This document shows, in pieces, positions 1 to 6,944 of a stretch of DNA of 64,000 nucleotides (positions are counted from its first letter, which is position 1; each line of letters opens with the position of its first letter). The DNA is taken from positions 74,402 to 138,401 of the forward strand of contig JAHZDE010000005.1 of the NCBI GenBank assembly GCA_019422525.1, read 5' to 3'. Made by a program: the position numbers and the translations under genes. This stretch comes from Clostridiales bacterium (lineage in GTDB: Bacteria > Bacillota > Clostridia > Oscillospirales > Acutalibacteraceae). The notes beneath the pieces are model-generated. The model had not been told where the DNA came from. It worked only from the letters and a program-made list of their open reading frames with translations, and did not search any database.

Positions 1-84
1 TCCACTGCATAATGTGTTACGCTCCTTGTTTTAAAATCATTCTATGTGTAAAATATTAAGGATTGCTTTATTAAAGGGAAGATA

Positions 85-789
85 CTATCGCATATGCATC
101 GGCGGTTTCGAGCTGCTTTTTTCTGGTTTTCCGGGGCAGCAGTCCGCGCCGTCACAACAACAGTCGCCGTCGCAACAGTCCCCTTCGCTGAGTACCAATG
201 CAATAACCAGCAAAACCAAAAAGTATGCGCCAAAGCTCAATAGTCCAAAAACTTGCCAGACGCTTCCCTCTTCGGAGTCGTCCCGGACCATAGTATCTGC
301 ATAGACTACCGCGCTCCAGAATCCGACACACAGGCCCATATAGAAAGAAAAACTCCACCACGGCCCGGCGCCCATGCACCAATATATGACGGAAACCACC
401 ATACCTGCCAGCCACAGCAGAAATGCAATGATTGTCAGCCAAAGAGAGGCTTTCCAATACATTCCCAACAGATAAAGCAGAAGAAAAACTGTCCAGATTC
501 CGACAACCGCCAACAGCTCTTTTATGCCGGGAAATGGCATTTGATAGTGATAGAACGCACCGACCGCGCAGCCCGCTCCCACAGTGTTGAATAGTGTACA
601 GAGCAGATACCCGATATTCCGGCCACGCCCCGCAAAATAGCTGACAATGGCAAGGACGGTACCCACTCCGCTGGCCACAAAACCAGTCCATTCCGGCAAA
701 AAGCAGAATGTCGTCCATGCACTAACTGGCATCAATATCATGAGAAATAACGTGAAAATAGCTTGCCGAACTGTTTCCCGTTTCATCAT
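85..789 (-). CDS. Polytopic membrane protein with cysteine-rich tail (unknown function)
   Basis: A 234-residue protein with about seven hydrophobic segments, roughly residues 8-30, 33-53, 59-81, 90-114, 115-138, 145-166 and 178-198. They are followed by a hydrophilic tail of about 35 residues holding eight cysteines in CC and CCC clusters alternating with Asp and Gly. The start is the first of two adjacent ATGs behind an AAAGGAG site. I do not recognise the family. The gene follows the M42 aminopeptidase by 11 bases on the same strand, so it is probably the second gene of the T-box-controlled transcript. The tail could bind metal or be a cytosolic redox or anchoring element; this is inference. 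Confidence 0.75.
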   Translation of the reverse strand: MMKRETVRQAIFTLFLMILMPVSAWTTFCFLPEWTGFVASGVGTVLAIVSYFAGRGRNIGYLLCTLFNTVGAGCAVGAFYHYQMPFPGIKELLAVVGIWTVFLLLYLLGMYWKASLWLTIIAFLLWLAGMVVSVIYWCMGAGPWWSFSFYMGLCVGFWSAVVYADTMVRDDSEEGSVWQVFGLLSFGAYFLVLLVIALVLSEGDCCDGDCCCDGADCCPGKPEKSSSKPPMHMR

Positions 790-800
790 GTTATTCTCCT

Positions 801-1826
801 TTATCCAATATACGCTTTTAACAGCTTCAGCGTATTTTCTGCGCCATCCACATGGGAACGCTCATACCCGTGAGAAGCATAAACGCCCGCGCCGATAAGT
901 CCATGGCGCACGTCATAGCCTGCACGCAGAGCGGCTTCGGCATCGGAACCATAATGGGGATAAACGTCCACTGCATAGTCAATTCCGTTGTCACGGGCTG
1001 CTTTTATCAAAGCGGTGGTAACAAAATCGTCATAAGGCCCGCCGGAATCTTTTGCACAGATGGAAACCTGCCGTTCAGTACACCGCAGGCCGTCGCCGAC
1101 GCAGCCCATATCCACGCTGAGGACTTCCGTCACATCTTCGGGCACAGAGCCTGCTGCGCCGTGGCCTACCTCTTCATACACGGTAAAGTGCAGATACACC
1201 TTCCGACCCGGCATTTTACCGGATTCCTTAAGAGATTTGGCATAGGTGAGCAAAATTGCCGCGCTGAGCTTGTCATCCAGAAAACGGCTCTTAATATATC
1301 CGCTTTCGGTAATCACGGTACGGGGGTCAAAGCACACAAAATCACCGATTTCGATTCCCAGCTTCCGGGTCTCCTCTTCACTGGTGGTGTTCTCGTCAAT
1401 GACCACTTCCATCTCCTCGAATTTTCGGGACTTGTTGTCGTAATCACCGTTGACATGGACAGAAGCATTGTTTAGCTGAAGCGTGCCGGAATACTCCCCG
1501 TCAAACCGAGTGAGAATGACACAATTTTCGGCCTCACAATTTTCCGGCTGCAAACCGCCCACCGGCGACAATACCAGCCGTCCATTGCTTTTGATGGAAG
1601 CAACCACAGCCCCCAAAGTATCCACGTGGGCCATGGCAAACAGGGGATTTCCCTCGCCGCCTAAGCACACCACAACGCCGCCCTTGCGAGTCTTTTTCGG
1701 CTCATAGCCCAGAGCGGTCAGTTCCTTTATGAGATAATCCGCCGCTGCATCGGTTTTTCCGGAAGGGCTGTGAATGGCACAAAGAGTTTTCAGCTGTTCC
1801 ATACAGTATGTCATTTCCTGATTCAA
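801..1826 (-). CDS. M42 family metallopeptidase (glutamyl/leucyl aminopeptidase type)
   Basis: A dinuclear-metal aminopeptidase that removes N-terminal residues from peptides in the cytosol. The metal and catalytic set of the M42 family is visible in order: AHVDT, FLDDK, the Glu pair in VYEEVGHG, SVDMG and a C-terminal SHGYERSH. The length of about 341 residues is normal for the family. The open frame extends upstream, but the TTG at 1826 sits 6 bases behind GGAAGG and leaves the upstream part inside the T-box terminator, so I chose it. A complete T-box leader lies directly upstream, which is unusual for a peptidase. Such a link would make sense if the enzyme recycles peptides when a tRNA is uncharged. 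Confidence 0.9.
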   Translation of the reverse strand: MNQEMTYCMEQLKTLCAIHSPSGKTDAAADYLIKELTALGYEPKKTRKGGVVVCLGGEGNPLFAMAHVDTLGAVVASIKSNGRLVLSPVGGLQPENCEAENCVILTRFDGEYSGTLQLNNASVHVNGDYDNKSRKFEEMEVVIDENTTSEEETRKLGIEIGDFVCFDPRTVITESGYIKSRFLDDKLSAAILLTYAKSLKESGKMPGRKVYLHFTVYEEVGHGAAGSVPEDVTEVLSVDMGCVGDGLRCTERQVSICAKDSGGPYDDFVTTALIKAARDNGIDYAVDVYPHYGSDAEAALRAGYDVRHGLIGAGVYASHGYERSHVDGAENTLKLLKAYIG

Positions 1827-1848
1827 ACCGTTCCTTCCTTTCTGCAAA

Positions 1849-2091
1849 AAAATAAGGGTCCCCGTCCGCATGGGACGGGAAACCCCGTGGTACCACCCAA
1901 ATTGCGATTTTTGAAATCGCCGCTTTTCTGCCTGTAACGAAGGCCTACGCCTTTACTCTTCGCAAAGGAGCGCTCCATAACGGAAAATGAAGGGCCGGCA
2001 TCACTGCGTTTGTTCAGCGGTCTTTCAGCCGGATTTCACCGAACCGCCTCTCTGTGGAAACGCTGTGCGCCTCTTTTCAGCGCCATATACA
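1849..2091 (-). promoter_or_regulatory. T-box leader RNA (tRNA-sensing riboswitch)
   Basis: On the minus strand the leader carries an AGAGAG motif with a GGTGAAA apical loop element (about 2040-2055), the T-box core GGGTGGTACCAC (1887-1898), and then a GC-rich terminator stem with CCCGTCC pairing to GGACGGG followed by a T run (about 1849-1886). This is the expected order of stem I, antiterminator and terminator. It starts just downstream of a consensus promoter and ends 23 bases before the aminopeptidase start. I could not assign the specifier codon by eye, because stem I can be folded more than one way, so the amino acid sensed is unknown. Confidence 0.88.
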
Positions 2092-2097
2092 GTCAAA

Positions 2098-2126
2098 ATT
2101 ATACCGCCCACTTTCGACCTTGTCAA
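2098..2126 (-). promoter_or_regulatory. Sigma-A promoter of the T-box transcript
   Basis: A perfect TTGACA (2121-2126) and perfect TATAAT (2098-2103) separated by 17 bases, reading on the minus strand. The -35 box overlaps the stop codon of kptA, so the aminopeptidase transcript has its own promoter immediately after that gene. Confidence 0.88.
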
Positions 2127-2680
2127 GGCATTTTTTCCAGATACTCCGCCGGAACCGACCGGATTAGCCACACATGATTCGCCGACAGAAAAAACTCGAA
2201 GCCTTCCCGCGCCATTTTCCCGGAAGCCACTCGATAAATCACCGGCTTTCCATGGCGTGCGCCGACTTTCCCGGCGGTTTCTGTATCAGACGAAAGGTGT
2301 ACATAAAGCCTTCCTTTGGGTAAAAGGCCCTGCTGATCAATAGATGCCACATACTTTTCCCCGGTGCCATGAAACAGATATTCCGGCGGCTCCTTTCGAG
2401 TTAGCTCCACATCCACAGGAATGGAGTGTCCTTGGTTAGCCCGGATTTTGGTGCCGTCCTCATTAAACGAATACCGCTGCTTTTCGTCTGTGCGGACAAT
2501 TTCTTCCAGCAGTTCCCGGGTCAGGGGATGGACTTTGGAAACACCTACAATCAGTGCATCCACATCAGCCCAGCCGTGTTCGTCCAGCACAACACCCGCT
2601 TTCTCCGGATGATGCCGCAAAATCATGCTGATATATCGGCTGGTTCGGGTGAGTGCATCGGTATTTTTCTTTCCTCTCAT
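2123..2680 (-). CDS. kptA: RNA 2'-phosphotransferase (Tpt1/KptA family)
   Basis: A 185-residue protein of the KptA family, which removes an internal 2'-phosphate from RNA by transfer to NAD+, giving ADP-ribose 1'',2''-cyclic phosphate. The family hallmarks are seen: SRYISMILRHHPE near the N-terminus, IRANQGHS in the middle, LFHGTG, and a later VHLSSD segment. The ATG at 2680 is preceded by AAGGAGGG with good spacing; an upstream in-frame extension lacks a ribosome-binding site. Its role in bacteria, which lack the eukaryotic type of tRNA splicing, is not settled. The stop codon lies inside the promoter of the next transcript. Confidence 0.9.
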   Translation of the reverse strand: MRGKKNTDALTRTSRYISMILRHHPEKAGVVLDEHGWADVDALIVGVSKVHPLTRELLEEIVRTDEKQRYSFNEDGTKIRANQGHSIPVDVELTRKEPPEYLFHGTGEKYVASIDQQGLLPKGRLYVHLSSDTETAGKVGARHGKPVIYRVASGKMAREGFEFFLSANHVWLIRSVPAEYLEKMP

Positions 2681-2767
2681 ACTTTCCCTCCTTGTTCCTG
2701 CACAAAGTCTTTTCGCTTTCATTATATCGTCTTTTATACGCTATTTCAACGGACATGCTGCCCACTT

Positions 2768-4048
2768 CTATTGCAGCACCTTCATAACATTTTCCATTTC
2801 TGCCTGGGTTTGCTGGGTGTCCAGATAATCCCACGAGTAAAACATAAACCCGTCACAATCAATTTCCCGCCCGGCTATTACCTGACGGGCCAATATATCA
2901 TCAGCATTTTCCCACGTTCCATCATCGGCATCCGAACCCGCTTTGTATATTGCCAGGCCTACATAAAAAGAAATGGAATCTTCCAGTATAAGATTTTTCC
3001 AGGTTTCAATGGTTTCCGTAAAAGGCAGCGCCTCATTTTCAAAGTTCACATACATTTGGGGACAGATATAATCAATATAACCTTTTGCAGCACACCAAGT
3101 GGGAACATCGGCTCCCATGGCCTCATCATTAGACAGATTTCCTTGTGGAGCAATTCCAAATAAAACATTGGGATTGGCTTCTTTTATTTTTTGGTATACC
3201 AGAGAAACCAGCGCGTTAATATTGGAGGTTCTCCACTCTTTGAGAGGAAGCGCCTGATAGCCGCTTTCTTTGGCTTTGGAAACATAGGATTCATAGGAAG
3301 TTTTATCAAAAGAGGCATCCTGCGTGGGATAAAAATAATCGTCAAACTGGATACCGTCCACCTCATAGTTTGCGGCGATTTCCGCCACGCCTTCAGCAAT
3401 ATAGCTTCGGACTTCTTCTACACCGGGATTGTAATAAATCCCATTATCCGTCTCTACTGTCCAGCCTGCCTTCGTTTCGTCCCCTTTCCAAAGAGTATAA
3501 GGATTATCCTGGGATAAAATCGTGGGCGTTTTTTCGGAGCGGATTCGCAAAGGGTTGACCCAGGCATGAATGGCAAGCCCCGCTTTATGAGAAGCTTCCA
3601 CCATATATGCAAGAGGGTCATAGCCCGGGTCCACTCCCTGCGTACCACCTACAATGTGGGACCAGGGAAAATAAGCGGAAGGGTACAGAGAATCTCCAAA
3701 AGGACGGACATGGACAATCAATGTATTCATGCCCTTTTCTTTGGCGACCGAGATAATCTTATCAAATTTTTCCCGAAACACTTTCTCTCCCTCGCCCGCT
3801 GTATCCAGAGACATAAACGGGACCCATACTGCCCGCATCTCTTCTGTGGATGACGGTGCCGGAGCTGTTTGGGATGACTGCTCCTTCGCTATGTTTTTTT
3901 CGAAATTCCCCTGCGATGAAAAAGATTCGTCTGTTTGCCGAAAGGCTCCGGCTATCATAGTAATAGCGACCGCAGCCACCAAAAGTCCAGCCGCCAATAC
4001 TCTGGGATAACGCAGCCGTATGTTTACAAGAATTCGTCTTTTTCTCAT
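2768..4048 (-). CDS. Membrane-anchored glycoside hydrolase-like protein (DUF187/GHL10, UPF0748)
   Basis: A 426-residue protein with a basic N-terminus and one hydrophobic segment at about residues 15-35, then a linker, then a TIM-barrel GHL10 domain beginning with MRAVWVPF. Internal landmarks are HVRPFGDS, AWVNPLR, VDGIQFDDYFYP with its acidic pair, and CPQMYVNF. Members of this family (e.g. YngK) are exported putative polysaccharide or peptidoglycan-active glycosidases, but the substrate is not known. The ATG at 4048 lies about 10 bases behind GGAAGG. The gene is divergent from the DUF1294 gene. Confidence 0.82.
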   Translation of the reverse strand: MRKRRILVNIRLRYPRVLAAGLLVAAVAITMIAGAFRQTDESFSSQGNFEKNIAKEQSSQTAPAPSSTEEMRAVWVPFMSLDTAGEGEKVFREKFDKIISVAKEKGMNTLIVHVRPFGDSLYPSAYFPWSHIVGGTQGVDPGYDPLAYMVEASHKAGLAIHAWVNPLRIRSEKTPTILSQDNPYTLWKGDETKAGWTVETDNGIYYNPGVEEVRSYIAEGVAEIAANYEVDGIQFDDYFYPTQDASFDKTSYESYVSKAKESGYQALPLKEWRTSNINALVSLVYQKIKEANPNVLFGIAPQGNLSNDEAMGADVPTWCAAKGYIDYICPQMYVNFENEALPFTETIETWKNLILEDSISFYVGLAIYKAGSDADDGTWENADDILARQVIAGREIDCDGFMFYSWDYLDTQQTQAEMENVMKVLQ

Positions 4049-4073
4049 TTTTTCCCGTCCTTCCAGGCCCGCA

Positions 4074-4102
4074 TTGACACTCGGGCGGAATTCCTGTACC
4101 AT
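4074..4102 (+). promoter_or_regulatory. Probable sigma-A promoter of the DUF1294/HAD pair
   Basis: TTGACA at 4074-4079 and TACCAT at 4097-4102 with a 17-base spacer, about 75 bases upstream of the DUF1294 start. The -35 box is perfect and the -10 box is moderate. Confidence 0.5.
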
Positions 4103-4177
4103 AAGTTCAGGATGTTTTATCCCTATGCGGTCTTGTCTCAGGATAGAACTCAGATGACAAAAACAGGAGGGCTACGC

Positions 4178-4465
4178 GTGGAATTTCTCTTTTCTCACCG
4201 ATGGGCAATTCTCATTGTCTGGTTCATCGTCATCAATCTAATTTCCATACTGATTACCATTCACGACAAGCGCAGTGCGCAAAAAGGACGCTGGCGGGTG
4301 CGTGAAAACACCTTACTGCTGTTGGGCGTATTGGGCGGCGCAATTGGGATGCTCGCTACCATGAAGAAAATTCATCACAAGACCAAGCACATGAAATTTA
4401 TGGTGGGGCTTCCCTTGATTCTTCTGGTACAAGTGGGACTACTCATGGTTTCTATATGGAAATGA
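4178..4465 (+). CDS. DUF1294 family small membrane protein
   Basis: A 95-residue protein with hydrophobic segments at about residues 8-27, 45-62 and 73-92. It has the DUF1294 signature of a charged patch (HDKRSAQKGRWRVRE) followed by LLLLGVLGGAIG and a KKIHHKTKHMKF stretch. The GTG at 4178 follows AGGAGG (4165-4170) by 7 bases; the much longer open frame upstream overlaps the divergent gene and is not used. Function unknown. The HAD phosphatase begins 24 bases downstream, so the two are probably co-transcribed. Confidence 0.85.
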   Translation: MEFLFSHRWAILIVWFIVINLISILITIHDKRSAQKGRWRVRENTLLLLGVLGGAIGMLATMKKIHHKTKHMKFMVGLPLILLVQVGLLMVSIWK

Positions 4466-4489
4466 GGCTTTTAAAAGGAGGCGGGCATT

Positions 4490-5212
4490 ATGAAAAAAGC
4501 TCGTTACCCGGTACTGCTGCTGGATGCAGACGGTACCCTGTATGATTTTGAAAAATCTCAAAAAAATGCTTTATTGGCTGCTTGCCGTCAGGCAGGCTTT
4601 TTAGCACCAAACATCGACTTTTCTAAAATGCTGGACTGTTACAGCTGCATCAATCAGAGCTGGTGGAAAAAGCTGGAGCGGGGAGAGTGTACCAAACCCC
4701 AATTGCAACTGGGAAGGTTCCACGACTTTTTTGTGGAGATGGGGCTGCAATACGATGCGTCAACCTTTAATGATATGTATATGGAGGAACTGGGAAACGG
4801 TTCCTTCCTGCTTCCCTATGCAGAAGAGGTATGCCGGGAGCTGGCCAAAAGCTGCAAACTGTATATCGTGACCAACGGCGTTTCCCGTACCCAGCGGCGG
4901 CGTATCGGCGCATCCCCGTTGGCGGAGCTTTTTCAAGGGCTATTCGTCTCGGAAGAAGCCGGGGCACCCAAGCCTGAAAAACGCTATTTTGAGTATGTAT
5001 TCCGCCATCTTGGAAATCTCGATTTGCGGGATATTCTTTTGGTAGGAGACTCCTTGACCTCAGATATGCAGGGAGCCGAAAATGCCGGCCTGGACTCCTG
5101 CTGGCTGAACCCGTCCCGCCTTCCCCGCCCGGCCAAACCATCTGTTACTTACATGATTCATGACCTGCGGCAGCTTTTGGATGTGGCTCTGTATGGAAAA
5201 CAGCCTTCATAA
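4490..5212 (+). CDS. HAD-superfamily hydrolase, YjjG-like nucleotidase type
   Basis: A 240-residue HAD phosphatase. Motif I is DADGTLYDF, motif II is IVTNG, motif III lies around the Lys of GAPKPEKRYF, and motif IV is LLVGDSLTSDM. The alpha-helical cap between motifs I and II and the overall order resemble the YjjG group of pyrimidine 5'-nucleotidases, so house-cleaning of nucleoside monophosphates is the likeliest role; the substrate cannot be read from the sequence. AAAAGGAGG lies upstream of the ATG. Confidence 0.85.
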   Translation: MKKARYPVLLLDADGTLYDFEKSQKNALLAACRQAGFLAPNIDFSKMLDCYSCINQSWWKKLERGECTKPQLQLGRFHDFFVEMGLQYDASTFNDMYMEELGNGSFLLPYAEEVCRELAKSCKLYIVTNGVSRTQRRRIGASPLAELFQGLFVSEEAGAPKPEKRYFEYVFRHLGNLDLRDILLVGDSLTSDMQGAENAGLDSCWLNPSRLPRPAKPSVTYMIHDLRQLLDVALYGKQPS

Positions 5213-5234
5213 AAAAACTTTGCAATCCCCTGTA

Positions 5235-5262
5235 ACAAGAATTGCCTCTTTGCCATACACTA
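5235..5262 (+). promoter_or_regulatory. Sigma-K-like promoter of the 42-residue peptide
   Basis: AC at 5235-5236, a 17-base gap, then CATACACTA at 5254-5262. This matches the mother-cell sigma-K pattern AC-N16/17-CATANNNTA. An overlapping TATAAT at 5261-5266 could instead be a sigma-A -10, but no convincing -35 is found at the right distance. Confidence 0.5.
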
Positions 5263-5291
5263 TAATGTAATTCGAAAGGAGGCAATTCAAT

Positions 5292-5420
5292 ATGTGCAAC
5301 AACAACTTTGGCGGATGCTCCTGGATTCTCATCATTCTCCTGATCCTGTGCTGCTGCGGCGGCAATGGACTGTGCGGCGGCAACAACAATGATTGTGGCT
5401 GCGGCAACAGCTGCTGCTAA
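5292..5420 (+). CDS. 42-residue cysteine/glycine/asparagine-rich membrane peptide
   Basis: Begins MCNNNFGGCSWI, continues through a hydrophobic stretch (about residues 10-20) into CCCGGNG and ends with a Cys/Gly/Asn-rich tail ending NSCC. Ten of the 42 residues are cysteine. An AAAGGAGG site lies 10 bases before the ATG, a sigma-K-like promoter lies upstream and a stem-loop lies downstream, so it is a complete transcription unit. Small YjcZ-like spore-associated peptides of Firmicutes have the same plan of one short hydrophobic segment with low-complexity flanks; membership here is inferred from composition, not from a clear match. Confidence 0.75.
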   Translation: MCNNNFGGCSWILIILLILCCCGGNGLCGGNNNDCGCGNSCC

Positions 5421-5440
5421 TCTTCCCCTTACGCAAACCG

Positions 5441-5466
5441 AAGGCGGACGCTTCTGCGTCCGCCTT
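5441..5466. terminator. Stem-loop between convergent genes
   Basis: An 11-base-pair perfect inverted repeat, AAGGCGGACGC with its complement around a TTCT loop. It sits between the 42-residue peptide gene and the end of rlmH, and probably terminates the peptide transcript. The T tract is short. Confidence 0.6.
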
Positions 5467-5510
5467 TGGGCTTACATAATCATTTATCCGAAAGGGTTTC
5501 CCTTTCTCCG

Positions 5511-5990
5511 TCACTTGTGATATTTCCCGTGATTTTGAATTTGAAAAGCACGGTATATCTGTTCGCAGAGCATTACACGAGCCAACTGATGCGGAAACGT
5601 CATCGGAGACATGGAAAGACGAAGAGTGCCCGCTTGCTTCACTTTATCGCTGAGTCCAAAAGAACTTCCGATGACAAAGCTTACGGAAGACTCTCCGCGG
5701 GAAGCCAGATTTTCCAGTGTTCGGGCAAGCGCCGGTGAATCAATTTCTTTTCCTTCAATGCAAAGAGGAATCAACGCACTTCCTTTTGCAGCCGTTAACA
5801 GCTTTTCTCCTTCTTCCGAAAGAGCCTTTTCAATCTGTGCGGCGGAAGGATTATCTGGCAAACGACTTTCCGGCAGTTCTGTGATGGAAAAAGTGCAAAA
5901 AGTTTTTAAACGCTTGGCATATTCTGCACAGGCTTCCCGCCAATAGCTCTCCTTTAATTTCCCTACGCAAAGAATTTGCACATTCATCAT
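5511..5990 (-). CDS. rlmH: 23S rRNA (pseudouridine-1915 N3)-methyltransferase
   Basis: A 159-residue SPOUT methyltransferase of the RlmH family that uses S-adenosylmethionine to methylate pseudouridine 1915 of 23S rRNA on assembled ribosomes. Seen directly: the N-terminal start with VGKLKESYW, CIEGKEIDS in the middle, the cofactor loop FVIGSSFGLS, and the C-terminal MTFPHQLARVMLCEQIYRA followed by YHK. The length is exactly that of the family. The start is the first of two adjacent ATGs behind AAAGGGG; either is possible. Confidence 0.95.
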   Translation of the reverse strand: MMNVQILCVGKLKESYWREACAEYAKRLKTFCTFSITELPESRLPDNPSAAQIEKALSEEGEKLLTAAKGSALIPLCIEGKEIDSPALARTLENLASRGESSVSFVIGSSFGLSDKVKQAGTLRLSMSPMTFPHQLARVMLCEQIYRAFQIQNHGKYHK

Positions 5991-6016
5991 ATGACATTCC
6001 CCTTTCTAAGCAAAAA

Positions 6017-6043
6017 AGCCGCCTGGGAAATTCCCGGACGGCT
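6017..6043 (-). terminator. Rho-independent terminator after yycJ
   Basis: On the minus strand, a stem of AGCCG..GGGAA with TTCCC..CGGCT is followed directly by a run of T (complement of 6012-6016). It lies between the end of the yycJ-like gene and the start of rlmH. Confidence 0.75.
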
Positions 6044-6078
6044 CTATTCTTCTGTAAAATAACGTTTCACCCGAATTT

Positions 6079-6873
6079 TTAAAATAAAATCGTGCTGCCT
6101 TTCAAATTCTCTTTTGGTGCAACCGACAGCATAAAATCCTGATTCTCCCGAAGCCCCGCCATTTTTAACGAGCAAAGAGCCGTTTGATAGGCAAGCTCTG
6201 GCGTGTTATTTTCACTGCTCAAGTGAGCCAACAAAAACCGAGTTGCCCCTTTGCCTGCCAGATGCGGAAGATAATCCGCACATGCCTCATTAGAAAGGTG
6301 TCCAATAGAGGACAAAATCCGGCGCTTGAGCGGATACGGATAGGGACCATTCTGCAGCATTCCCACATCATGGTTCGATTCCATCACCACAAAATCGGCT
6401 CCTTCCATCATACTTTCCACTTCCGGGGTAATTACGCCCAAATCAGTGGAAAAGCTCACTCGATGGTCATCAACCGTTTTTACCAGATACCCATATCCCT
6501 CTGCACAATCATGGGAGGTGTGAAAGGGAATGATCTCCATACCGGCACAGGATATTCCTTCGGGGCCAATCACCTGACAAGGAAATTTCCCATCCAGCAC
6601 CTGTGCATCATTGAGTGCTTCCAAAGTACCGCGGGAAGCATATACCGGCACATGATTCCGACCCGCAAACACTCGCAACCCCTTTACATGATCGCTGTGC
6701 TCGTGGGTCACGAAAATTCCCTCAATAGCCGAAAGCGGAATTTCGCATTTTTTTAGCATTTCTGTAATCTGCTTGGCACTTCTGCCAGCATCAATCAAAA
6801 CGCCCCGCTCCTGCGAGCCTATATAATAACTGTTTCCGCTGCTCCCGCTGAAAAGGGGACAAAGTCTTGCCAA
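6079..6873 (-). CDS. yycJ: MBL-fold hydrolase of the YycJ/WalJ family
   Basis: A 264-residue metallo-beta-lactamase-fold protein, the same length as B. subtilis YycJ. The N-terminal FSGSSGNSYYIG and the metal-binding HEHSDH are clear, followed by HTSHDC, a FSTDLG segment and a late LAHLSSEN. YycJ is placed with the WalRK cell-wall signalling system in many Firmicutes and is thought to be an exonuclease-like enzyme linking DNA replication and division. Here it stands near murA rather than walRK. The TTG at 6873 lies 8 bases behind GGAGG; the GTG further upstream overlaps that site and is unlikely. Confidence 0.88.
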   Translation of the reverse strand: MARLCPLFSGSSGNSYYIGSQERGVLIDAGRSAKQITEMLKKCEIPLSAIEGIFVTHEHSDHVKGLRVFAGRNHVPVYASRGTLEALNDAQVLDGKFPCQVIGPEGISCAGMEIIPFHTSHDCAEGYGYLVKTVDDHRVSFSTDLGVITPEVESMMEGADFVVMESNHDVGMLQNGPYPYPLKRRILSSIGHLSNEACADYLPHLAGKGATRFLLAHLSSENNTPELAYQTALCSLKMAGLRENQDFMLSVAPKENLKGSTILF

Positions 6874-6907
6874 AGTATGTACCTCCACTTTTTCCGCTCA
6901 CACAAAC

Positions 6908-6928
6908 AGGGACCCCTCCGGGTCCCCT
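6908..6928 (-). terminator. Probable terminator after murA
   Basis: A GC-rich inverted repeat (AGGGGACCC with GGGTCCCT, small loop) in the 71-base gap between murA and yycJ. The T tract after it on the minus strand is short (TGTTTG), so termination may be partial. Confidence 0.5.
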
Positions 6929-6944
6929 ATACGTTTTATAATTT

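Noticed and set aside
1861..1920. Upstream in-frame extension of the M42 aminopeptidase
   Set aside because: It lies in the T-box terminator and antiterminator; translation from there would conflict with the leader, and the TTG at 1826 has a proper ribosome-binding site.
5292..5420. Whether the 42-residue Cys-rich peptide is a bacteriocin precursor
   Set aside because: No leader peptide, modification enzyme or transporter is adjacent, and the sigma-K-like promoter points to sporulation instead.
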